Shown: piece after piece, positions 51,444 to 60,579 of the stretch
Layout of the letters: the number at the start of each line of letters is the position of its first letter
Position numbering within the stretch: the first letter of the stretch is position 1
From: Flavobacteriales bacterium UBA6770
GTDB lineage: Bacteria; Bacteroidota; Bacteroidia; Flavobacteriales_G; Salibacteraceae
DNA length: 64,000 nucleotides
Assembly (NCBI GenBank): GCA_905181875.1
Contig: CAJIZH010000004.1
Location: 62,001-126,000, forward strand
Direction of reading: 5' to 3'
Notes under the pieces: generated by a model
Databases searched by the model: none
What the model saw: the letters and a program-made list of their open reading frames with translations, nothing else
Told to the model about the DNA's origin: nothing
Made by a program: the position numbers and the translations under genes

Positions 51444-52641
51444 TTAATAAATCTTCGGTGAAATTTACAATCTTTTCAGCTACTTCGAGCTTTGACATTA
51501 ACTCATAATTCAAAACTTTATTATTTTCAGTTATAATCGAAACTTTGTTGGTATCGTGTCCAAATCCTGCGCCAGCATCTTTCAGTGAATTTAAAACAAT
51601 AGCATCAAAGTTTTTAGAAACTATCTTAGACTTTGCGTTCTCAAGTTCGTTATTGGTTTCTAAAGCAAATCCTATATTAATTTGATTCGAGGATTTTTCA
51701 TGTCCCAGTTCTTTTGCAATGTCACGATTCTTCACTAAAACCAATTCTAACTCTTCAGCTGATTTCGTAAGTTTTTGATCAAAAACCTGCTTAGGTCGAT
51801 AATCTGATACTGCTGCTGCAAAGACAGTCAAATCTGAATTGGGATATTTTAATTTTGCTGCTACAAACATTTGTTCAGCAGTAGAAACTCTTATTAAATC
51901 AATGCTCTCCCCAGTTATTGCTTCCGATGTAGGGCCTAAAACCAAAGTAACATTAGCTCCTTTATCACTATATGCTCGAGCCAACGCAATTCCCATTTTT
52001 CCTGTAGATCGATTGCCTATGTAACGAACTGGATCAATATTTTCTTGAGTAGGTCCAGCGGTAATTAACACGTTTTTTCCTTTCAGTATTCCATTGGGCT
52101 CAAAGAAATTCTGAATTTCTTCAAATAAATCCTCTGGCTCCTGCATTCTTCCTTTCCCCTTCAAACCTGATGCTAATTCTCCTTCTTTTGAATCAAGAAT
52201 ACGAACACCCTTTTTATCTAATTCTATAAAATTTTGAACCGTCGCGCTGTTCGTGTACATGTCCCGGTCCATAGCAGGTGCTACCCAAACAGGACAACGA
52301 GCTGATAAGTATGTCGTAAGTAAAATATTATCTGAAATACCTCGGTTCATTTTTGCCAACGTATTTGCCGATGCAGGAGCAATCAACATTAAATCTGCCC
52401 AAAGACCCAATTCGACATGATTTACCCATTCGCCTGAGGATTTTTCAATATAAAAGTCGGTAATGGCAGGATTCTTACTAAGCGTTGATAACGTTACAGG
52501 AGTTACAAAATCCAAGGAAGCCGGAGTCAATATTACTTTGACTTCGGCTTCCGCTTTTACTAATTCCCTTAAAAGTAAGATAGCTTTGTAGGCTGCTATG
52601 CTTCCAGTAATTCCTAGAAGTATTTTTTTGCCTCTAAGCAT
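51418..52641 (-). CDS. coaBC: Phosphopantothenoylcysteine decarboxylase/synthetase CoaBC
   Basis: A bifunctional CoA-synthesis enzyme. The N-terminal FMN-dependent decarboxylase (about 1-180) has GITGSIAAYKA, APASANTLAKMNRGISDN and APAMDRDMY. The C-terminal synthetase (about 185-405) has LITAGPTQENIDPVRYIGN. The segment equivalent to the E. coli ACGD loop reads LASGLKGKGRM, with Ser where the catalytic Cys of the decarboxylase is expected. The rest of the active site looks intact. The N-terminus follows rpoZ by 6 bases. Confidence 0.93.
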   Translation of the reverse strand: MLRGKKILLGITGSIAAYKAILLLRELVKAEAEVKVILTPASLDFVTPVTLSTLSKNPAITDFYIEKSSGEWVNHVELGLWADLMLIAPASANTLAKMNRGISDNILLTTYLSARCPVWVAPAMDRDMYTNSATVQNFIELDKKGVRILDSKEGELASGLKGKGRMQEPEDLFEEIQNFFEPNGILKGKNVLITAGPTQENIDPVRYIGNRSTGKMGIALARAYSDKGANVTLVLGPTSEAITGESIDLIRVSTAEQMFVAAKLKYPNSDLTVFAAAVSDYRPKQVFDQKLTKSAEELELVLVKNRDIAKELGHEKSSNQINIGFALETNNELENAKSKIVSKNFDAIVLNSLKDAGAGFGHDTNKVSIITENNKVLNYELMSKLEVAEKIVNFTEDLLNEKDNSTS

Positions 52642-52647
52642 GCGGGT

Positions 52648-52980
52648 TTAAACCATTTTGTCAGATTCCTCTGGCTTTCTGTAGTAAATTTTATTTTCCA
52701 ATAATTCTTGAACAGCGATACTTGTGGGCTTTGGCATACGCTCATAGAACTTAGATATTTCAATTTGTTCTCTGTTTTCAAAAATCTCTTCCAAGTTATC
52801 ATGAGTTGTTGCAAACTCCTCTAGCTTCGCTGTCAATTCCTCTTTAATTTCTAGGTTTATCTGATTAGCTCTTTTAGATAAAAGAACCAATGATTCATAA
52901 ACATTTCCAACCTCATCACTCATAGAAATAACATCTCTAGTTATAGTAGAAGGTGATGCATTTGTTTTCTTGTAATCCAT
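52648..52980 (-). CDS. rpoZ: RNA polymerase subunit omega, Bacteroidota type
   Basis: A 110-residue protein matching the Bacteroidota RpoZ form. The core VGNVYESLVLLSKRANQINLEIK carries the conserved omega helix, and the tail is KPTSIAVQELLENKIYYRKP. Omega aids assembly of the beta' subunit. It is between bamD and coaBC with 3- and 6-base gaps. Confidence 0.9.
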   Translation of the reverse strand: MDYKKTNASPSTITRDVISMSDEVGNVYESLVLLSKRANQINLEIKEELTAKLEEFATTHDNLEEIFENREQIEISKFYERMPKPTSIAVQELLENKIYYRKPEESDKMV

Positions 52981-52983
52981 AGT

Positions 52984-53793
52984 CTATGCCTTTTTTGATA
53001 AAAATTTCTCTAGTTCCTCTTCTGCTTCTTCCAAAACCTTTTTGGCTTCTTTGGAAAAATAGCTTTCGGGGTAAGCGGCTGCAAATTTAAAATAAGCTTT
53101 CTTAGTATTGCTGTATCTCTCCTCTTTTTTTGAATCTACGCTATTTTCAGACCATTCATAATAAGATTTAACGATTACAAACAATGCCTCTTCTCTGTAT
53201 TTGGTGTCGGGATACTCTAATAATGTATTTTCTAAAGACGTTACAGCCGCCTTGTATCGGCCTATCCGGTAGTATTGCTTTGAAGTCATGAAAGACTTCT
53301 TCTCCAACTTTCTTCTAAGTTCATCAAGCATTACATAGGACGAATCTACGAACTGACTTTCTGGAAATTGTCTAGAAAAAATACCCAATTGATCAATTGC
53401 GCTATACGTATCGGTCTGATCAAGGCTAAATTTCGGCGACATTTTATAATGGCAAATTGCACTCATAAATTGACACTCCTCAGTAAACCTACTAAAAGGG
53501 AAGTTATTTACAAAGGTGTTATAACGATGTGCCGCTAAAATATAATCCTTCAAATAATACTCAGAAAAAGCGTAAATATAAAAAAGACGTTCCGCTTTTT
53601 CCGTTCCTCTATAAATCGGAATTAATTCCTCAAGAAGCGGAATGGCCTTATAATATTCCTCTTCGTCAAAGTATTTATTTGCCATCTCGTACTTAAAGGT
53701 AAGGTCAGTACTTTTAAGTACTTTATTATGTTTACAGGCCCAAATAAAAAAAGCCAGTGAAACAGCTAAAGTGTATATAAATATTTTCCTCAT
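52984..53793 (-). CDS. bamD: Outer-membrane assembly lipoprotein BamD
   Basis: BamD is an essential lipoprotein of the BAM complex that inserts outer-membrane beta-barrels. I chose ATG 53793 (MRKIFIYTL), because the upstream TTG 53805 overlaps a strong -7 box. The lipobox is FIWAC with Cys20. Five TPR-like repeats follow, with MANKYFDEEEYYKAIPLLEEL, RLFYIYAFSEYYLKDYILAA and ITSLENTLLEYPDTKYREEA-like helices. The C-terminus is a Lys/Glu-rich helix. It is first in the bamD-rpoZ-coaBC-porD-recN operon. Confidence 0.92.
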   Translation of the reverse strand: MRKIFIYTLAVSLAFFIWACKHNKVLKSTDLTFKYEMANKYFDEEEYYKAIPLLEELIPIYRGTEKAERLFYIYAFSEYYLKDYILAAHRYNTFVNNFPFSRFTEECQFMSAICHYKMSPKFSLDQTDTYSAIDQLGIFSRQFPESQFVDSSYVMLDELRRKLEKKSFMTSKQYYRIGRYKAAVTSLENTLLEYPDTKYREEALFVIVKSYYEWSENSVDSKKEERYSNTKKAYFKFAAAYPESYFSKEAKKVLEEAEEELEKFLSKKA

Positions 53794-53802
53794 TAAGAAT
53801 TG

Positions 53803-53810
53803 CAAATATA
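53803..53810 (-). promoter_or_regulatory. -7 promoter box (TATATTTG) of the bamD operon
   Basis: On the minus strand, ends nine bases before the bamD ATG; exact consensus. The mRNA should start within a few bases of the start codon. Confidence 0.6.
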
Positions 53811-53866
53811 ACTTTTTGAACAGCCTCTTTGATATAAGAATAAACCTATTACCGCCTATTTTGTTT

Positions 53867-53874
53867 TATCTTTG
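53867..53874 (+). promoter_or_regulatory. -7 promoter box (TATCTTTG) of the alpha-oxoamine synthase
   Basis: Exact TAnnTTTG match, 26 bases upstream of GTG 53901. It is back to back with the bamD promoter, 56 bases away. Confidence 0.55.
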
Positions 53875-53900
53875 CAACTAATATTTTAAACACAAATCGA

Positions 53901-55190
53901 GTGGATTTATTTGAAAAATTAAAACAAAGACGAGGACCATTAGGTCAAATCTCTGGCATTACTTACGGCTATTTTCAATTCCCAAAGTTGGAAGGTGACA
54001 TTGCCAATAAAATGGTGTTCCGAGATCAAGAAATGTTGGTTTGGAGTATCAATAATTATTTAGGGTTAGCGAATCATCCTGAAATCCGAAAAGTAGATGG
54101 TGAATCAGCTACTGCCCATGGCTTTTCCAACCCTATGGGAGCAAGAATGATGTCAGGGAACTCCGTAACTCATGAGCGTTTGGAAGAAGAGCTTTCTGCT
54201 TTTGTAATGAAAGAAGATACCATGTTAGTTAATTACGGCTACATGGGAATGGCTTCGACAGTTGATGCACTAGTAGATAGAAATGACGTTATAGTTTATG
54301 ATTCAGAGTGTCACGCATGTATCATTGACGGCGTAAGAATGCACCAAGGAAAACGTTTTGTATATGCCCACAATAACATCGAAAAACTAGAAGTACAACT
54401 TAAAAGAGCAGAAAAACTAGTAGAAACGACTGGTGGAGCTGTTCTTGTTATCACGGAAGGTGTTTTTGGAATGGCTGGCGATCAAGGTAAATTGGTCGAG
54501 ATAGTTGAACTGAAGAAAAAATATGACTTCAGGTTATTTGTTGACGATGCTCATGGTATCGGAACATTAGGAGCAACCGGAGCTGGTACAGGAGAAGAGC
54601 AGGGTGTACAAGATCAAATTGACATTTACTTTGGAACTTTTGCAAAAGCATTTGCCTCTGTAGGTGGATTTATTAGTTCTACTGAAGATGTAGTTGACTA
54701 CCTAAAGCACAACACACGCTCTCAAATTTTTGCTAAATCAATGCCTATGCCTTTGGTAGAGGGGAACTTGAAACGTCTTGAACTTTTAAGAGATCAACCC
54801 GAGCATAAAGCAAACCTTTGGAAAATTGCTAATGCACTTCAAAGTGGCCTAAAGGCGAACGGATTCAATTTAGGTGAGACAAACTCATGCGTAACCCCAG
54901 TTTTCTTAGAAGGTGGGCTTATGGAAGCGACAAACCTAATCTTTGATTTGAGAGAAAATCATCAGATTTTCACTTCATTAGTGGTTTATCCAGTTGTTCC
55001 TAAAAACGTAATTTTATTGAGACTGATTCCTACTGCTGCTCATACATTAGAAGATGTAGATTATACAATTAAGACGTTTGAAATCATTTCAAACAAATTA
55101 AAAAACAACGAATATTCAAAAGATGAATTCACTTGGATTAAAGAAGCTCCGAAATGGATTACCAAAAAATCAGGATACGTAAATACTTGA
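53901..55190 (+). CDS. PLP-dependent alpha-oxoamine synthase family acyltransferase
   Basis: A 429-residue class II aminotransferase-fold enzyme of the AONS/KBL/SPT family. These condense an amino acid with an acyl-CoA. Conserved blocks are SINNYLGLANHPE, MGARMMSGNSVTHERLE, DSECHACIIDGV, FVDDAHGIGTLG, and the PLP lysine Lys249 in FGTFAKAFAS. A close, uncharacterised clade is common in flavobacteria; it may make a sphingolipid- or sulfonolipid-type 3-keto base, but the product is not known. The start is GTG 53901, as no in-frame ATG gives full length. A terminator follows. Confidence 0.8.
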   Translation: MDLFEKLKQRRGPLGQISGITYGYFQFPKLEGDIANKMVFRDQEMLVWSINNYLGLANHPEIRKVDGESATAHGFSNPMGARMMSGNSVTHERLEEELSAFVMKEDTMLVNYGYMGMASTVDALVDRNDVIVYDSECHACIIDGVRMHQGKRFVYAHNNIEKLEVQLKRAEKLVETTGGAVLVITEGVFGMAGDQGKLVEIVELKKKYDFRLFVDDAHGIGTLGATGAGTGEEQGVQDQIDIYFGTFAKAFASVGGFISSTEDVVDYLKHNTRSQIFAKSMPMPLVEGNLKRLELLRDQPEHKANLWKIANALQSGLKANGFNLGETNSCVTPVFLEGGLMEATNLIFDLRENHQIFTSLVVYPVVPKNVILLRLIPTAAHTLEDVDYTIKTFEIISNKLKNNEYSKDEFTWIKEAPKWITKKSGYVNT

Positions 55191-55212
55191 GTTCGTAATT
55201 CTTTAAAAACCT

Positions 55213-55249
55213 AAAAGCTCCTTTTGATTTTTCATTTGGGGCTTTTTTT
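55213..55249 (+). terminator. Terminator of the alpha-oxoamine synthase gene
   Basis: AAAAGCTCC pairs with GGGGCTTTT (one G-U pair) across a 16-base loop, followed by further T. Confidence 0.65.
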
Positions 55250-55337
55250 ATGTGGATTATTTTTTGTCAGTTTACAGAAAAGTATTGTAGCTGCACAAGC
55301 CAGTTCTTTCAGCTCAGACAAACTAATAGAATAAAAC

Positions 55338-55345
55338 TAACTTTG
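55338..55345 (+). promoter_or_regulatory. -7 promoter box (TAACTTTG) of the 1734-residue surface protein
   Basis: Exact consensus, 20 bases before GTG 55366. Confidence 0.55.
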
Positions 55346-55365
55346 AATCAAATCGATAAACTCTT

Positions 55366-58300
55366 GTGAAGTCGTTACTTAAAGTTTTTATTTTTATTTG
55401 TCTAAGCTTTTCAGTAAAATTTACTGAAGCAGCAAATCCTGCTGGTGGAAATATTACCTACAGGTATGTTGGACCAGGCGCAACTGCAGGATCTCACATT
55501 TACTACATTGAAGTTTCTATATTCCAAGACTGCCAGAACCTTTCTATCAGACCCACTACTCTAAAAATGGACGCAACTTGTGCCACAACAACTACAAACT
55601 ATACCTTGAACTATGTTCCTTTTGTAGCTCCAATCCCTTATCCTTTCGGAGGTCCATATCGAGCTATTACTTTGTACAACAGGTTAGATGGAGAAGAGGT
55701 TTCTGATTTATGTGATAATATCTTAGACCCTGGCACTTCAGCTAATTCTAGCTGCAGACAAGGCGGTACACCAGGTTATATAAAGTTTATCTACGCTGGA
55801 AACATAACATTAAATGCCTGTAATTTTTGGACTTTTGGAGTAAATGCAGGCTGCTGCAGAGCGAATAGTCTAACACTTACAGCTGCTTCGAGATCAATTT
55901 ATCTGGAAGCACAATACAACAATACCGGCTTTCCTACAAATTCTGCTCCTCAATTCTCTAGTTTACTAAAATCTTTCCCTTCTGGTTGCGTTAATCAGCA
56001 AGTATCTTATGGTGTTGGAGCTATAGATCCTGATGGTGATAGTTTAGTTTACATACTGTCATGTGCTAAAACAGGAGTAAGTACTTGTTCTAATTACAAT
56101 ACTGGATATAGTGCCTTAAAACCAGCACCTAGAATTACATTAGATTCATTAACAGGTTTAATAAAATTCAAACCTAGTTTAACAGGTAAATACGTAGTAG
56201 CCTTTTGGGTTAAAGAGTATGAGCGGTGCACGGGGATTTGGAAGGGGCAAATTTTACGAGATATTACATTCATTATAAACACTTGCACTAATAAGGTTCC
56301 TAAGGATATATCTGGAATTTCAAACATTACAGGTAAAAACGCTTCAAAACTAGATAGCTTTAAAATTCAAGTTTGTAATGGGACAACTATTACCTTTAAT
56401 GATACCATTTTAGACCCTGATACTGCTGATACATTATACTTTAAATCGAACTACAAAGATGCAATGCCTGGCTCAACAATGAGAGTAATAAGCTTGCAAA
56501 AAAATGAAGCCGTTGTAGAGTTTACTTGGAAAGTTGATTTAGCAAACGACCCTTTGAGATCATTCTTTGTGGAATATAACGACAACTCATGTAATTTTCC
56601 AGGTCATGGATTATCTGTATTTGAAATTCAGATTGTAAACTCAACACAGGTTGGTGGCGATCAAGCGATTTGTAAAGGAGATACATCCATCATGACGGCA
56701 AGCGGTGGTATTAAATATGAATGGCAGTCACTTTACGGAGATTCTCTAATTTTCAGTGGACCAAAACAAAATATTTTTGGAGATACAAATGCTAACGATA
56801 CAAATAAAACGGTTCGTTTTGTTCCTAAAAATACTACTCTAATTGAAGTTTGGTCTGATCTTAATTTAGGTTGTAGAAAAGTATATTCATGTGCAGATAG
56901 AGATACAATTAAAATTATTTCTGCTCCAACATTTAGCTTAAAAACCTCAAACGACACGCTGCTTTGCCATACAGATAGTAATGCTTTTGTTGAAGTAATT
57001 CCAGATTCTGCACAGTTCACGTATTCCTATAATTGGGAACCTAAAGATCGGTTGTCTTCAAGCAGAATTTCTAAACCAAAATTTTCAAGCAGTATCAATA
57101 CCAACTTGTTGATTACCGTAACTTCTGACTCTGGGTGTGTCAAATATGAAAGTATTCAGATAGATATTACACTAAGAATGCCTGATACGGTTTCTATAAT
57201 TCCATCAATTAGTCCATTGTGCGGTGGACTTCCAACTATACTTTATCCAAAACTAGGAAGACAACCTACAAAATGTGATACAACCAAAATTCAGTGTGTT
57301 GGTGCAAGAGCGCACAAAACGAGTTCAGATACTAGTAATGTCAATGGATCTGGTGCTACTGGCAGCACAGCAAACTGGCCTTGTCCATACGGAGGTGCTT
57401 CTGCGTCTTCTCGTCAGCAATACTTATATACGGCTGCAGAATTAAATGCATTAGGTATTTATTCTGGTACAATAGATGGGCTTGGGTTTAATGTAACTAA
57501 CCCTAAGGGAGCTGATTTTAATAACTATACCATTAAACTAAAATGCATGCCTATCTCCTTCAAGGCATTAAATGGTATTCAAGGCGCGGCAATTACGGTA
57601 TTCACACCTAAAAATGTAACTCCTATTAAAGGTTGGAATATGCACCATTTTGATTTGAATTATGACTATGATGGGATTTCAAATTTACTAGTTGAAATAT
57701 GTTACGATAATACAAGCATTGGGAGTAACTCGAGCGCTGCCGTAGCCTATTCCCCTACAACCTTTAATTCTGTTTCTGGTGCAATTTCTAATACTGGAGC
57801 ATGCACAAATCAATTTTTATCATTAATGTCTTGGGTAAATAGACCAACCCTTCAACTTTCTTTTTGTGGTGTTCGAGACACTTCAGAATTTACCTATATC
57901 TGGTCTCCTTCCTCTAATTTAGATAGTTCAACGATTATTAGCCCAACCCTCAACTCAGATAGTACAATAACTATTCAGCTGCAGTACACAGATACATTTG
58001 GAAAATGTACTGATTCTACCTCTATCATTCTAGATGTAGTAAATATAACTTTGCCTAAGGATACTATAATTTGTCCAGGAGATAGCATTCTCTTAATTCC
58101 AATAATCAATTCTTCGTGTACTAGAAAAAAATTCACTTGGTCGAATACTCAATTCCTATCTAATCCAAACATTATAAATCCATGGGCAAAGCCTGACTCA
58201 ACAAGCTTGTTTGTTTTATCATACCGTGACAGCTGCGGTTGTATAATTTCTGATTCAATGCTGGTTTTTGTAGATTCGATAAAACCCACCATATTAATAG

Positions 58301-60570
58301 TTCCACCTAGTTGCACGACAAATCGCGGTGAGATAAAAATTAATTCAGGTGGAATAGATGGTCCATTTAAATTCAGTATCGATAGTGGGAATACCTTTCA
58401 GCTAGATAGTAATTTTATAAACCTTTCGGCTAACGATTATTTTGTTTTAGTAGAAAATATTTCAGGCTGTCGATCTAAAATATTCCCAACTAGACTTTAC
58501 AATGCTGGTGCTCCTCAAATAGATTCAATAGGAGAAAGCAATGTATCGTGTTTTGATGCTAATGATGGAGTGCTTACAATATACTTTACCGGTGGCGGTG
58601 CAACACCCAACTTTAGTATTGATAGTGGAACAAGCTGGCAAGCCTCAAGCGTATTTAATAGTTTAAGTCATGGAACTTATAAAATATTGACTAGAGATAT
58701 TAACGGATGCTTATCATTTCCTAAATATGCTGAATTGATCCAACCAGAAGAATTAGTGCTTGACCTCAAAATAGAGCATGATTCCTGTTATAATCAAGGA
58801 CATGGGTTTGCTATAGTAAAAGGACTAGGCGGAACCGGAGTGATAAGGTATCAATGGGGCGGAAAGAGGCCTGGAGCTGTGCATAACCCAGTTGTAATAA
58901 ATGATTCGATTAATACGCAACTCTTTGCATATTCAACTTATAGCGCTTTAATTATTGATGCAATTGGTTGCTCTGCAGACTCTGTCTTTGCCATAAAGGA
59001 AACTTCTCAATTACAGTTTGACTCAATTTCATTATTACCAACTACTTGCCATGGCTATGATGATGGTGGTATTGTTTTAAAATTGAAAGGTGGTAACAAA
59101 GGTGATTTGTTCTTTAGCGCAGATAGCGGAAAAAATTATGTTAGCTCCATTTCATCAGCAAGACCCTATGAAGTCTATTTTAATAAAAACGTAAACCAGG
59201 TCAACTTATCTGCTGGGTCCTACCAAATTAGGTCTAAAGACACTAGAGGTTGCTTTGCTGATACTGTTCTAACTATAATTCAACCTCCAAAAATGATATT
59301 AACCACACCACAAGATTCTTTTAAAATATGTGTGTCCAATTGCACTAAAATGGAGGTCAATTCTGTTGGTGGTAATTCGGTTTCTCACAAATTTCACTGG
59401 ACACCTTCAATTAATCAATCTAATATCGTGAATGTTTGCCCAAAAGCGGATTTGATTTATATAGTTTATTCCAGTGATGATAATGGCTGTTCTTCTAATT
59501 CACTTCAAATGAAAGTCAACTTTTTTGATTCATTATCTGTTGAGATTCTTGGTGATTCTGTATTGTGTAAAAATGATAATTTGACTTTAAGAGCTATTCC
59601 AAAGGGCGGAACCGGCTATAGCTACAAGTACAATTGGCTACCCTTCAATGATTTGAATAATGCGTTTATTCAAACTATTATTGCCTCGCCAACTCAAACA
59701 ACTTCATACACTACACGATTAAGTGATTCTTGTGGCTCTCCTTTTGCCGAGGACAAGCATACGTTAAGAATATTGGAACTGCCAAAAGCAGATTTTAAAG
59801 TAGATATTCAAAAAGGTTGCGTTCCGCACCAGGTGTATTTTGAAAACCGTTCTATTAATTCTTCTATCTGCTCTTGGAATATAGAAGGACACTCCAATCT
59901 TATATCATGCAACCCAATTTCGAAAAGTTTTTCAATTCCAGGTACCTATGATGTTCGCTTAAGAGTAATTTCTCTTGATGGCTGTGTCGATTCACTTTTA
60001 AAATCAGATTTCATAACAGCATACCCATTACCTCAGCCAAATTTCACTGCATTTCCAAACCCAACTACTACCATAAATACTACGATCAAATTTAGAGATT
60101 TATCAGAAGGTAAGCTCGTCTCATGGAAATGGAATTTCGCAAGCATTGATACCTCTTTAAGAACTAATCCTTCATTTCGTTTTTCTGATACTGAAAAAGG
60201 AGAATATTTTGTGCGTTTAGATGTCGTTGACATTAACAATTGTACTGATTTTCTGATTGAAAAAATCATAATTGACCCTCATTTTAGTCTGTTTATTCCA
60301 AACTCATTTTCACCAAATGGCGATGGTGTAAATGATACATGGAAACCAGTATCACTTGGTTACGATTACGATTTCTATAATGTACAGGTTTTTGATCGCT
60401 GGGGTCAGCTAATGTTCATAAGTGCGAATCCTTACGAAAGCTGGGATGGATTGTCTCAGGACGGAAAAGAAATTCCCGTAGGTATTTATTCGTACCGCGT
60501 TGCAATTGGAACAGACTCCTCCAAAAAGCACAACCATGAACGTTTAGGAAAAATTACATTAACTAGATAG
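55366..60570 (+). CDS. Giant surface protein with SprB-like repeats and gliding-type C-terminal domain
   Basis: A 1734-residue secreted protein starting at GTG, signal VFIFICLSFSVKFTEAAN. The N-terminal ~310 residues (GGNITYRYVGPG, QDCQNLSIRPTT, GAIDPDGDSLVYIL) form a Cys-rich domain seen in other Bacteroidota surface proteins. At about 630-850 there is an unusual inserted segment (TSSDTSNVNGSGATG, SSRQQYLYTAAELNALG) that looks like a fibre/adhesin module. Four repeats with SprB-like layout (FSIDSGNTF, FSIDSGTSW, FSADSGKNY and a diverged one) lie at about 980-1308. PKD domains are at about 1490-1640 and the CHU_C type B sorting domain at about 1645-1734 (IPNSFSPNGDGVNDTW, FDRWGQLMF). It should be a type IX-secreted adhesin. 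It is convergent with parC, with a 9-base gap. Confidence 0.85.
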   Translation: MKSLLKVFIFICLSFSVKFTEAANPAGGNITYRYVGPGATAGSHIYYIEVSIFQDCQNLSIRPTTLKMDATCATTTTNYTLNYVPFVAPIPYPFGGPYRAITLYNRLDGEEVSDLCDNILDPGTSANSSCRQGGTPGYIKFIYAGNITLNACNFWTFGVNAGCCRANSLTLTAASRSIYLEAQYNNTGFPTNSAPQFSSLLKSFPSGCVNQQVSYGVGAIDPDGDSLVYILSCAKTGVSTCSNYNTGYSALKPAPRITLDSLTGLIKFKPSLTGKYVVAFWVKEYERCTGIWKGQILRDITFIINTCTNKVPKDISGISNITGKNASKLDSFKIQVCNGTTITFNDTILDPDTADTLYFKSNYKDAMPGSTMRVISLQKNEAVVEFTWKVDLANDPLRSFFVEYNDNSCNFPGHGLSVFEIQIVNSTQVGGDQAICKGDTSIMTASGGIKYEWQSLYGDSLIFSGPKQNIFGDTNANDTNKTVRFVPKNTTLIEVWSDLNLGCRKVYSCADRDTIKIISAPTFSLKTSNDTLLCHTDSNAFVEVIPDSAQFTYSYNWEPKDRLSSSRISKPKFSSSINTNLLITVTSDSGCVKYESIQIDITLRMPDTVSIIPSISPLCGGLPTILYPKLGRQPTKCDTTKIQCVGARAHKTSSDTSNVNGSGATGSTANWPCPYGGASASSRQQYLYTAAELNALGIYSGTIDGLGFNVTNPKGADFNNYTIKLKCMPISFKALNGIQGAAITVFTPKNVTPIKGWNMHHFDLNYDYDGISNLLVEICYDNTSIGSNSSAAVAYSPTTFNSVSGAISNTGACTNQFLSLMSWVNRPTLQLSFCGVRDTSEFTYIWSPSSNLDSSTIISPTLNSDSTITIQLQYTDTFGKCTDSTSIILDVVNITLPKDTIICPGDSILLIPIINSSCTRKKFTWSNTQFLSNPNIINPWAKPDSTSLFVLSYRDSCGCIISDSMLVFVDSIKPTILIVPPSCTTNRGEIKINSGGIDGPFKFSIDSGNTFQLDSNFINLSANDYFVLVENISGCRSKIFPTRLYNAGAPQIDSIGESNVSCFDANDGVLTIYFTGGGATPNFSIDSGTSWQASSVFNSLSHGTYKILTRDINGCLSFPKYAELIQPEELVLDLKIEHDSCYNQGHGFAIVKGLGGTGVIRYQWGGKRPGAVHNPVVINDSINTQLFAYSTYSALIIDAIGCSADSVFAIKETSQLQFDSISLLPTTCHGYDDGGIVLKLKGGNKGDLFFSADSGKNYVSSISSARPYEVYFNKNVNQVNLSAGSYQIRSKDTRGCFADTVLTIIQPPKMILTTPQDSFKICVSNCTKMEVNSVGGNSVSHKFHWTPSINQSNIVNVCPKADLIYIVYSSDDNGCSSNSLQMKVNFFDSLSVEILGDSVLCKNDNLTLRAIPKGGTGYSYKYNWLPFNDLNNAFIQTIIASPTQTTSYTTRLSDSCGSPFAEDKHTLRILELPKADFKVDIQKGCVPHQVYFENRSINSSICSWNIEGHSNLISCNPISKSFSIPGTYDVRLRVISLDGCVDSLLKSDFITAYPLPQPNFTAFPNPTTTINTTIKFRDLSEGKLVSWKWNFASIDTSLRTNPSFRFSDTEKGEYFVRLDVVDINNCTDFLIEKIIIDPHFSLFIPNSFSPNGDGVNDTWKPVSLGYDYDFYNVQVFDRWGQLMFISANPYESWDGLSQDGKEIPVGIYSYRVAIGTDSSKKHNHERLGKITLTR

Positions 60571-60579
60571 GGGTGAGTT

